From the NCBI GenBank assembly GCA_016195205.1, contig JACQAB010000166.1:1-21355 (forward strand): DNA of 21,355 bases. The letters are read 5' to 3'. Below the pieces are notes generated by a model that had not been told where the DNA came from, searched no databases, and was given only the letters and a program-made list of their open reading frames with translations. This stretch comes from Pseudomonadota bacterium (lineage in GTDB: Bacteria; Pseudomonadota; Alphaproteobacteria; UBA9219; RGZA01). The position numbers and the translations under genes are program-made. Position 1 is the first letter of the stretch; the number at the start of each line of letters is the position of its first letter. This document shows positions 15,759 to 21,355 of this stretch, one piece after another.

Positions 15759-17678
15759 ATGGTTTCAAATTCACCATCACAATTTGAATTTCTTCCCGAA
15801 TACCCGCAGTTGGCCGGCGGAGCGGGACGCAAACCCGCCCCGCAAATCACCGCGCCCGCCATTATCCAGCAGCTTGCTTTCCGGATTCCCGATGAATTGG
15901 CCGACGAACCGGAAAAATGGGAACAAAACATCGTCGGCTATATCGGCAGGCTTGCCGAGCAGTTTCGCCTCATGGGCGCGCCTCCCGTAAAAGTTGAGGA
16001 ACTTGGCGGGCCTTCCATCCGCTACCGGACATTCCGTCTGGCTTTCACCTGGGAATCGATCCCCGTTGAAGTGAGTTTCAAGTTGCATAGCGAATACCTT
16101 GCCGTTTCAACGGTAATGCATTGGTCCGGCAAAACGCCCGGGGTTGAGCATGGCCTGGCGGCAACGAAGCTCACCGATACACTGAGCGTGTTGAACCAGT
16201 CACTCACGAAAAGATATGCCGAAGTCAGCCAGAAAGGGCATGTCGATTTGGCAAAAGACCGGGCAGAGCTAAAACCGCGCCATCACACTATTTACCATGA
16301 GATATGGGACAGGTTTCAAAGAGAGGTTCTGTTCAAGCCTTACATTGCTTCTCCAAGTCAGGAGCGGAAACCACTTAAAAACCCTTCGCAAACCCTTGGC
16401 CGGATTTTTCTGGACATAAGGCATTTGCTTCTTAGCCGCGGGGAGGGAAGAAATTTTATCGCGTTGCCTGGCAAGAGGCCAAAAAGGCGGTCTCTTGGGA
16501 AACTGGGCTTTAAAAGAGGCGACGATGCCAAATGTGTGGAAACCCTTATGCCTTTTTTCCAGGCAGGGTTAGAGCGGCAGGCAGAGGACGAAAGGCAGTC
16601 TCAGCCTGTGGAATATACCTTTTCGCGCATGCTGGGGAATTGCATCCATGGCTCCACGCTAGGGGCGCATCTAACTGGCGGTCAAACAGGGCCGCTGACC
16701 ACCATTCTGTATTCCACGCAGAACGATGAATGGCAGCTGGGGCGCTGGGTGGAGTATCTGAACGCGCTGGCCACCTTGCGCCATGCCATTCTTTTTGATC
16801 TTGAGAAGATTAATGAGGCTAACAATGAGTTGCGTAAGTTAGAAAGGCAATTAGCGCTTATCAACCAAAGACTGTCCGGCGGGAACGATGAAGAACGTAG
16901 AAGAGCGCGAGAGACCGCAAGCAGGTTGTTTGAGGCATTGGCTTTTGTCGAACAAGGACTTCCAGCAAATTTTCGCGAGCTTGCCGAAGATGCCAAAGCG
17001 CGAACAGAGCAACAAACAATCAAAGGTGGTTTGGCCCATCGCACGCAGCGTTCGCGTTATTACCACCAGGAATTCCTGGATCTTCTGCCCTATCTGGACA
17101 TCCACCAAATCGGTCGTTATCAGGCTTACAAGGAATATGTCGAAGCGCATTTCGGCACCAGCTATGCGTTCGTTCGCATGGTCGACATACGGCTTGATAG
17201 ATTGAAAGAAGGCATGGCTGCGCTCGAAGAAAAGATACAGACAGAAACGGCAATTGGATTAAGTAAATCTGCAGAAATTGCATTTTGGCAAATTCTTTTT
17301 CCTTACTATTGGCCTCAGGTCATGTTTAAAATTTTTGGTGAAGGAGCTTTTCTGAAATTTCTTTTTACAGTTGTAAGCTTAGGGTACGGTATCTACAAAG
17401 CCCATAGGGAACAAATAGATAAATTAGGTGGCGTAAAAGAAGTCTGGAAATTAGTGCAGGAAGACACAGCGCAGCGATCTTTGGAATTTAATAATCGGGC
17501 TAGACAAAAGTTAGTACCGCCAGTTCAAAGGAAATGGAGAAGCGCACGTCATAACTTGCGGCGGCAGTCCGTGAAAGTTAGGAATTTTGCAGAAAGAGGC
17601 CTTGTAGCCCCGATTCGACGTACATGGACACGTGTTCGCCGTTGGCCTGCGCGTAATCTCAATAGAGATAGAGATTAG
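15759..17678 (+). CDS. unrecognised 639-aa protein with coiled coil, C-terminal hydrophobic region and basic tail
   Basis: I do not recognise the family. ATG 15759 has a good ribosome site (AGGTGG). The N-terminal ~40 residues are Pro/Gly-rich. Residues about 90-125 form a beta-rich stretch (FRLAFTWESIPVEVSFKLHS). A Glu/Arg-rich coiled coil is likely at about 340-420 (LEKINEANNELRKLERQL). A hydrophobic, aromatic region at about 505-548 (FWQILFPYYWPQVMFKIF, then FLKFLFTVVSLGYGIYKA) could be one or two membrane helices. The last ~70 residues are strongly basic. It fills most of the segment between the two rpmJ 3' ends and overlaps a minus-strand small ORF tail-to-tail by 4 bp. The final third is more A/T-rich than the flanking chromosome. 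No integrase, nuclease or transposase motif is visible. Confidence 0.8.
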   Translation: MVSNSPSQFEFLPEYPQLAGGAGRKPAPQITAPAIIQQLAFRIPDELADEPEKWEQNIVGYIGRLAEQFRLMGAPPVKVEELGGPSIRYRTFRLAFTWESIPVEVSFKLHSEYLAVSTVMHWSGKTPGVEHGLAATKLTDTLSVLNQSLTKRYAEVSQKGHVDLAKDRAELKPRHHTIYHEIWDRFQREVLFKPYIASPSQERKPLKNPSQTLGRIFLDIRHLLLSRGEGRNFIALPGKRPKRRSLGKLGFKRGDDAKCVETLMPFFQAGLERQAEDERQSQPVEYTFSRMLGNCIHGSTLGAHLTGGQTGPLTTILYSTQNDEWQLGRWVEYLNALATLRHAILFDLEKINEANNELRKLERQLALINQRLSGGNDEERRRARETASRLFEALAFVEQGLPANFRELAEDAKARTEQQTIKGGLAHRTQRSRYYHQEFLDLLPYLDIHQIGRYQAYKEYVEAHFGTSYAFVRMVDIRLDRLKEGMAALEEKIQTETAIGLSKSAEIAFWQILFPYYWPQVMFKIFGEGAFLKFLFTVVSLGYGIYKAHREQIDKLGGVKEVWKLVQEDTAQRSLEFNNRARQKLVPPVQRKWRSARHNLRRQSVKVRNFAERGLVAPIRRTWTRVRRWPARNLNRDRD

Positions 17679-17866
17679 GTGGGGGCTCGACTTGAAGGGA
17701 AGCGAGTTCTTGTCCGCAGCGGGGCTCTGAGTTTGATTTCCAGATACTCCCGCCTTCTTCTAAGCGCTGCTCCCAGAGTTTTGTCTAAAGAATAGCCCAT
17801 CGCAAACGTCAACCCGACTCCTGCAAAACCTTTGGCAATTTCAAATGCAAGTTCAATGTTAGTCAT
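17675..17866 (-). CDS. small hydrophobic-plus-basic protein (63 aa), paralogue of neighbouring remnant
   Basis: 63 residues from ATG 17866; AAGGA about 10-15 bases upstream may serve as ribosome site. An Ala/Gly-rich hydrophobic stretch (FEIAKGFAGVGLTFAMGYSL) is followed by a basic half with RRRREYLEIKLRAPLRTRTR. It is related to the reading frame at 17926-18123: both have AFE near the start, a hydrophobic segment, an Asp then LG/IG, and RAPLRxRT at the same distance. That similarity supports real coding. Function unknown; a small membrane protein partner of the 639-aa protein or a toxin-type peptide are only guesses. Its stop overlaps that of the 639-aa gene. Confidence 0.6.
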   Translation of the reverse strand: MTNIELAFEIAKGFAGVGLTFAMGYSLDKTLGAALRRRREYLEIKLRAPLRTRTRFPSSRAPT

Positions 17867-17925
17867 TATGGATGGTTCCTTAGCTTGATCTATGGCGCTC
17901 GTGGTCTTGCAAGCGCATTGTTAGC

Positions 17926-18123
17926 TTAACAGTGCTTTGAATCCAAAGCATAACGCCGACCGGTTCTTGATCGTAAGGGGGCTCTAAAGCTTGCTTCACG
18001 AGCTTGACGCCAGTCTTCTAACGGTTTCCCAATTATTCTATCATACAACTTAACAAAACCATATGTCATAGCAACTGCTCCGATAATTCTCACAGCTTCA
18101 AATGCAACTAGATTGAATTTCGT
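17926..18123 (-). pseudogene. second copy of the small RAPLRxRT protein, no normal start (remnant or GTG start)
   Basis: The frame is open from a TAA (18124-18126) to TAA at 17926-17928 and encodes 65 residues, including FEAVRIIGAVAMTYGFVKLY and ASFRAPLRSRTGRR. It aligns over nearly its full length with the 17675-17866 product (shared AFE, hydrophobic segment, RAPLR-S/T-RT). No ATG exists at the matching start. The codon after the upstream stop is ACG; the first usable in-frame codons are GTG (18093) and ATG (18069), both inside the conserved region. An out-of-frame ATG lies just upstream, so a small indel may have broken the start. The similarity is seen directly; loss of function is inferred. 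Confidence 0.55.
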
Positions 18124-18212
18124 TTAACTAGCATTTTGCTTAGAAAAATTCAATAAACACTTGAGTTTAATAGTTTCATGATAGTGCATTAACTAAGAAA
18201 AATAGTGCCATA

Positions 18213-18272
18213 AAAGGCCGCGTTTACATCATCAACAAGAAAAAGAAGCGCTATAAGGCGTGGCAGGGTTAG
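18213..18272 (+). pseudogene. rpmJ: orphan 3' fragment of rpmJ (right copy of 60-bp repeat)
   Basis: It encodes KGRVYIINKKKKRYKAWQG and a stop, matching the last 19 codons of rpmJ (15591-15650) with 5 base differences. Four are synonymous and one changes Arg to Trp. The frame is open back only to a stop at 18171-18173 and has no start codon, so it is not expressed as L36. The pattern of mostly synonymous changes suggests that both copies came from functional rpmJ genes. Confidence 0.85.
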
Positions 18273-18537
18273 TCATTCCCTGGGCATGCCGGTGTAGGCG
18301 ATTCCGGCTAAGGAACGCCTAAATACTTTCGCTGTTCGCGCCTGCCCACAAACTTTCAGAAAATTTTGAATTCTCTGCCAATCACTTCTTGCCATGCAGC
18401 GAAGAATGCTGCGCCTGCAAAGCTACTTTCCATTACTTTCGGGATACTTTCATCAATTTTATACGGCTTATGTTACGGTTAGCCGCCTTCTAAGACGACC
18501 CAATTCCAAATCAAGATCTGCAAGATGTGAGGGGAAA
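18273..18537. other. 265-bp region before the 102-aa gene
   Basis: No gene, clear promoter or strong terminator is seen. A weak GCCGG/CCGGC stem lies near 18289-18309. A plus-strand frame open from 18394 is the 5' extension of the downstream gene and does not look coding. Confidence 0.5.
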
Positions 18538-18846
18538 ATGGCCGTAACACTCGAAGACATCCTAAAAAAGCGCTTTGACCGCTATGACAAGTTCGATGTC
18601 ATGCGCTGGCTGGTGAGCGGCCATAAGACCATCACTAAAAGCGAGGAAATCTCTCTGCTCAGTCTCCTGGCCTATACCGCCATGGAGAACGAAGTGGCGG
18701 TGGAAGACATGCAAAAGGCCTTTCTGGAGTCGTTCGGCATCGCCCGCGTGGAACAGCTGCGCAGCGATGATTATGACGACGCCGTCCAGTTCATCATGAG
18801 CTGGCACGCCCAAGCGCAAAGCGAAGCCGTCGCCGCCGCTTCTTAA
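18538..18846 (+). CDS. unknown 102-aa acidic helical protein
   Basis: I do not recognise the family. The start at ATG 18538 is chosen because GAGGGG sits 4-5 bases before it and because coding character begins with MAVTLEDILKKRFDRYDKFD; an upstream ATG at 18394 adds 48 residues with no coding look. The product is soluble, mostly helical and acidic, with a DDYDDAVQFIMSWH segment and an Ala-rich end. No membrane segment or signal is present. The gene stands alone between the rpmJ fragment and a REP-like element. Confidence 0.8.
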   Translation: MAVTLEDILKKRFDRYDKFDVMRWLVSGHKTITKSEEISLLSLLAYTAMENEVAVEDMQKAFLESFGIARVEQLRSDDYDDAVQFIMSWHAQAQSEAVAAAS

Positions 18847-18862
18847 ATCCCTAAAATAGACG

Positions 18863-18950
18863 TGTCATGCCCGCGTAGGCGGGCATCCATGGCAACAGCT
18901 TCTCCGCTGGATAGGCCTCGCCATGGATTCCCGCTTTCGCGGGCATGACA
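18863..18950. repeat. REP-like paired palindrome, second copy
   Basis: Two 30-nt arms (18863-18892 and 18921-18950) are inverted copies with 3 mismatches around a 28-nt spacer. Each arm folds on itself around CCCGC/GCGGG. The TGTCATGCC...GCATCCA core matches the arms of the element at 15383-15462. It lies in the gap between two short genes and may act as a terminator. No associated RAYT-type transposase is in the window. Confidence 0.88.
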
Positions 18951-18992
18951 TTTACGCTTATGATCTCTTCCTAACCTCAAGGAGGAATCGAC

Positions 18993-19244
18993 ATGCCTTC
19001 TTCATCCAACCTGTTTCTTTTTGTATGCGGCCTGGCGGTAGGCGCGGCCTTGGTGACCGTACTCTTTTCGGGCCGGGCCGAGGCTCAGCGCGTGATGGGT
19101 GCCTACACCATCAGTCAGCACAGCAACCCCAATGCGCTGGCGGGCGTGTTCCGCCTGAACCAGGCCACCGGTTATATGAGCTATTGCTACATCACCGATG
19201 CCCAGGGGAAGCCTGCGGTGAGTTGCACCCAAGAAGTGCCCTAA
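18993..19244 (+). CDS. small exported or membrane-anchored protein (83 aa)
   Basis: A very strong ribosome site (AAGGAGG) precedes ATG 18993. Residues about 7-31 form a signal peptide or anchor (LFLFVCGLAVGAALVTVLFS, then GRAEAQ), with a possible cut after AEA. The mature part of ~50 residues contains AYTISQHSNPNALAGVFRLN and two Cys (in MSYCYITD and VSCTQEVP) that could form a disulphide in the periplasm. The family is not recognised. It is monocistronic by appearance, with a large inverted repeat about 60 bp downstream. Confidence 0.8.
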   Translation: MPSSSNLFLFVCGLAVGAALVTVLFSGRAEAQRVMGAYTISQHSNPNALAGVFRLNQATGYMSYCYITDAQGKPAVSCTQEVP

Positions 19245-19302
19245 AAGGCATCCCCTTGTTGGGAAACGTTAGGCAGTACCGGCGCATAGCACACGAGGTT
19301 CT

Positions 19303-19400
19303 GTTAGCAAAAAAAGCCTCAGATGCCAGGAAGCGAACGAAGGCGTGGTAGGCCCCACGCCGAGCGAAGCTGACGCCGCAGATGGGCTTTTTTTGCTAAC
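19303..19400. terminator. perfect 16-bp inverted repeat with T-runs, likely bidirectional terminator or structured RNA
   Basis: GTTAGCAAAAAAAGCC (19303-19318) and its exact reverse complement (19385-19400) flank 66 nt. The spacer holds another hairpin (GGCGTGG/CCACGCC, near 19341-19360). Read on either strand, the far arm gives GGC followed by T7, as in an intrinsic terminator, but the loop is far larger than normal, so a folded small RNA or a tiny mobile repeat is also possible. Confidence 0.55.
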
Positions 19401-19483
19401 CCTTTGAGGGCGCGGCGAAATCGTTGCCCAGCGTCTTCAAAAAGCTTGGCCGTGGGTTCCACCACGACCTGCGCTTTTTTCAT
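19319..19483 (-). CDS. possible short basic protein (54 aa), low confidence
   Basis: A minus-strand frame from ATG 19483 encodes MKKAQVVVEPTAKLFEDAGQ and then a basic tail, ending at TGA 19319-19321 right at the inverted repeat arm. The frame is open further up to 19540 and its first ~35 codons look more coding-like than the opposite strand. No ribosome site is visible and the family is not recognised. It could be the remnant of a larger gene or chance. Confidence 0.25.
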   Translation of the reverse strand: MKKAQVVVEPTAKLFEDAGQRFRRALKGLAKKAHLRRQLRSAWGLPRLRSLPGI

Positions 19484-19636
19484 AGCCGGATCAACGATTT
19501 CGCAACGCGCAGAACCCGTGCGGTATGCGCCGATACTGCCTCATTTCGCCGATTCAACAACCCCCTTGCAGTTTAAAGCCTATCCGCCCAAAATCATTAA
19601 CGTTGATTCCTTTCGTTTTTTCTCCGGAGCCCATTC

Positions 19637-20053
19637 GTGAACGTTGATGTGCATGCCTTGAACGCGTGGCGGAAGGTTTTGGTCGAGGGTGTCCGCAGTA
19701 AAGGACCCGATCTCTCCTCCCGGCAGCTTGCCTTAATGCTTACGGTTTATCTGGAAGAGGGCCCGCATACGGTGCGCGGTCTGGCAAGCTTTCTGAATAT
19801 TTCCAAGCCGGCCATCAGCCGCGCCCTTGACCGGTTGGGCGAGCTTAACTTCGTTAAGCGCCGCCGCGATGAAAAAGATAAACGTAACGTTCTGGTCCAG
19901 CGCACCGTGAACGGTTCAGTGTTCCTGATGGAATTCGCCGAAAGCATCAAGCGCGCCAATGTCGCCGCCCAGGAAGTGCTGAAACCCTCCATCTTCCTCG
20001 AACTGACCGAGGAAGACGACGATACCGGCACGGGCACCGCCCGCGTTGCCTAA
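19637..20053 (+). CDS. MarR-family winged-helix regulator
   Basis: 138 residues from GTG 19637, with GGAG seven bases upstream. A winged helix-turn-helix is clear: TVRGLASFLNISKPAISRAL (about 45-64) as the helix-turn-helix, then a basic wing (VKRRRDEKDKRNVLVQRT, 73-90), the MarR pattern. The N- and C-terminal helices would form the dimer interface. The C-terminus is acidic (LTEEDDDTG). Its 3' end overlaps the NlpC/P60 gene by 8 bp, so the two are probably co-expressed. The ligand and target are unknown; control of its own operon is possible but no operator was identified. Confidence 0.88.
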   Translation: MNVDVHALNAWRKVLVEGVRSKGPDLSSRQLALMLTVYLEEGPHTVRGLASFLNISKPAISRALDRLGELNFVKRRRDEKDKRNVLVQRTVNGSVFLMEFAESIKRANVAAQEVLKPSIFLELTEEDDDTGTGTARVA

Positions 20054-20840
20054 ACCCGACCCCCGTATAAGCATTGATTGGCCTAATCCCGGCCCGGCCG
20101 CGCGCCGGCAGGTGAGGGTGGGCCTTTCCCCCATGCGCAAGGCGGGCGACCCCAAATCTGAACAGGTGGACGAGTTGCGCTTCGGCGATGGCTTCACCGT
20201 TTACGAAGAGCAGGGCGACTGGGCCTTCGGCCAAAGCGCCCGCGACAGCTATGTGGGCCATGTGCCGGCGGAAGCGGTGCGTCCTGGGCTTTTCACGGCC
20301 ACGCACGCCGTTTCGAACCTTCTCACCTTTCTTTTCCCCGAGCCTTCCGTGAAAGCCCCGCCGTTGGACCAACTGACGTTCCTTAGCCAGGTAGCGGTGG
20401 GCGGGGAGGAGGGGCGCTTCTGCATTCTGGAAAGCGGCGGCTTCGTGCATCGCGAACACCTGGCGCCGCTGAAGATCTTAGAGAAAGTCTGGGTGGCCGT
20501 GGACGAAAAATTTCTGGGCGTGCCCTATTTATGGGGCGGCATTTCGCCGCTGGGCTGCGATTGCTCGGGCCTTATTCAGCTGGCGTTGCAGGCTTGCGGC
20601 ATTCCCTGCCCGCGCGATTCCGACATGCAGACTGAAGCCCTGGGCCAGAAACTGGGGGACAGGCTGGAAGGCCTCAGCCTTCAGCGCGGTGACATTGTTT
20701 GCTTCAAGGGACATATCGGCTTCATGCACGACGCGCAGAACCTTCTTCATGCCAATGCGTATCATGGGAAAGTGATGATGGAACCTTTGGCCGAGGTGGT
20801 GAAGCGCGGGGCGAGTGTGACAGCGGTGAAGCGGATTTAA
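20046..20840 (+). CDS. NlpC/P60 (C40) cell-wall peptidase with SH3-like domains
   Basis: 264 residues from a TTG at 20046 that overlaps the MarR stop. Later ATGs (first at 20133) would cut into the first SH3-like domain, so the TTG is preferred although no ribosome site stands out. SH3-like regions at about 22-80 and 105-147 precede the NlpC/P60 domain: YLWGGISPLGCDCSGLIQLA with catalytic Cys173, His223 in GHIGFMHD, and a third polar residue around His235. No signal peptide is seen, so it may act in the cytoplasm on recycled muropeptides, or be exported another way. It is similar in layout to gamma-D-glutamyl-diamino acid endopeptidases. All catalytic residues are present. Confidence 0.9.
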   Translation: MPKPDPRISIDWPNPGPAARRQVRVGLSPMRKAGDPKSEQVDELRFGDGFTVYEEQGDWAFGQSARDSYVGHVPAEAVRPGLFTATHAVSNLLTFLFPEPSVKAPPLDQLTFLSQVAVGGEEGRFCILESGGFVHREHLAPLKILEKVWVAVDEKFLGVPYLWGGISPLGCDCSGLIQLALQACGIPCPRDSDMQTEALGQKLGDRLEGLSLQRGDIVCFKGHIGFMHDAQNLLHANAYHGKVMMEPLAEVVKRGASVTAVKRI

Positions 20841-20872
20841 TCAAGATTAATAGCTTGTCAGGGGGCTTGTTT

Positions 20873-20898
20873 TCCCGCACTCTGCCGGGATGATTTTT
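20873..20898 (+). terminator. possible terminator after the NlpC/P60 gene
   Basis: A 5-bp stem TCCCG/CGGGA (20873-20890) is followed by TGATTTTT. The stem is short, so this is weak. Confidence 0.4.
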
Positions 20899-20912
20899 AA
20901 CGGAGGAAATAG

Positions 20913-21355
20913 ATGCCCGCTGCCGTTGTCACACTTTCCACTTTTCCTCGTTTTCATTCCGGTGAACGGGAAACCAGCCGCCGCGCCCGCTATAACGATA
21001 AGATCCTCCAGCTTTATGAGAAGGGGGATTTGCATAGTCTCATGTCACTCGCCCGTCCTGCGGCCGTAGCTGTTCAGGCAAAACGCATCAATATCCTGAG
21101 AGCATTCTGGAAGGCTAAAAATGGTATCGCATCGCATGTTCTTGTGCGCAAACATGAGCGCTATTTTAAAGATGAAAGCGAGGTTTTTGGTAATGCCACG
21201 TTAACAAGAAGCCAGACATGGTTATCCATGGTGGAAACCGTGCCGGGAAGCTATAACATGGTCTTTAATCAAAGAACCAGCGAAAGACCCGGTTGGGGTC
21301 GGCGCACATATTTAAGTTCCGTTGCGAAAGTCATTCGCCCGAATATAACGGAAGA
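20913..21355 (+). CDS. unknown protein, N-terminal part (runs off window)
   Basis: Open from ATG 20913 to the window end: 147 codons with no stop. A strong ribosome site (GGAGG) lies about 6 bases before the ATG. The visible part is basic and soluble, without signal peptide or membrane segment. It includes YNDKILQLYEKGDLHSLMSL, then ILRAFWKAKNG and a Trp-rich end (TWLSMVETVPG, RPGWGRRTYL). I do not recognise the family. It is separated from the NlpC/P60 gene by 72 bp with a weak terminator, so it is probably a separate unit. Codon use in the second half is more A/T-rich than in the preceding gene. Confidence 0.7.
   Translation, partial: MPAAVVTLSTFPRFHSGERETSRRARYNDKILQLYEKGDLHSLMSLARPAAVAVQAKRINILRAFWKAKNGIASHVLVRKHERYFKDESEVFGNATLTRSQTWLSMVETVPGSYNMVFNQRTSERPGWGRRTYLSSVAKVIRPNITE

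Larger units (their letters stand above)
19245..19636. other. 392-bp intergenic region with a large inverted repeat and a possible short minus-strand ORF
   Basis: It contains the inverted repeat 19303-19400 and a minus-strand frame open from 19540 to 19319. A plus-strand frame at 19404-19640 overlaps the MarR start and has no ribosome site; I do not call it. The last ~90 bp are the MarR leader. Confidence 0.6.

Noticed and set aside
15759..17678. Idea that the 639-aa protein belongs to the DUF3422 family or is a known defence protein
   Set aside because: Only a vague resemblance in one beta-rich stretch and a C-terminal hydrophobic region; no decisive motif seen.
18394..18537. 48-residue N-terminal extension of the 102-aa protein
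   Set aside because: No ribosome site at 18394 and non-coding composition, while ATG 18538 has GAGGGG directly upstream.
19404..19640. Plus-strand frame of 78 aa before the MarR gene
   Set aside because: No ribosome site, odd composition, overlaps the inverted repeat edge and the MarR start.

Overview
The window looks like chromosome from an alphaproteobacterium. The strongest reason is an F-type ATP synthase F0 operon in the order atpI-atpB-atpE-b'-b, with separate b and b' subunits and no F1 genes attached, which is the alphaproteobacterial arrangement. A short zinc-free L36 protein, GC-rich coding sequence and dense 4-bp or 1-bp gene overlaps agree. No genus can be named from the sequence alone.

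Layout. (1) 1-187 is the 3' end of truA. (2) 299-8091, plus strand, is a compact type IV pilus / type II secretion-like operon: lipoprotein secretin (MshL/PilQ type), two prepilin-like proteins, GspE/PilB assembly ATPase, GspF/PilC platform protein, and a membrane protein that looks like a PilM/GspL-like cytoplasmic part joined to a GspB/PilP-like periplasmic part. (3) 8099-11117, minus strand, has a membrane-anchored TPR protein and the F0 genes b, b', c, a and atpI. The a-subunit gene atpB is broken by an internal deletion of roughly 270 bp that is also out of frame. (4) 11147-14011, minus strand, is a 954-aa autotransporter with three ~95-aa passenger repeats, directly in front of atpI. (5) 14257-15003, minus strand, is a short PhoH-family ATPase with a terminator. 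(6) 15525-15650 is rpmJ (L36). Its last 60 bp occur again at 18213-18272 as a startless fragment. The two copies flank about 2.56 kb holding an unrecognised 639-aa protein and two tandem, related small membrane-type reading frames on the other strand. This has the geometry of an element inserted in the 3' end of rpmJ. (7) 18538-21355, plus strand, has a 102-aa unknown protein, a small exported protein, a MarR-type regulator overlapping an NlpC/P60 peptidase, and an unknown gene that runs off the end.

Two long inverted repeats of one REP-like family (15383-15462 and 18863-18950) lie in intergenic gaps. A third, unrelated perfect 16-bp inverted repeat with T-runs is at 19303-19400.

The most interesting points are the rpmJ-flanked insert with its paralogous small ORFs, the deleted atpB inside an otherwise intact F0 operon, and the apparent GspL-GspB-like fusion at the end of the pilus operon.
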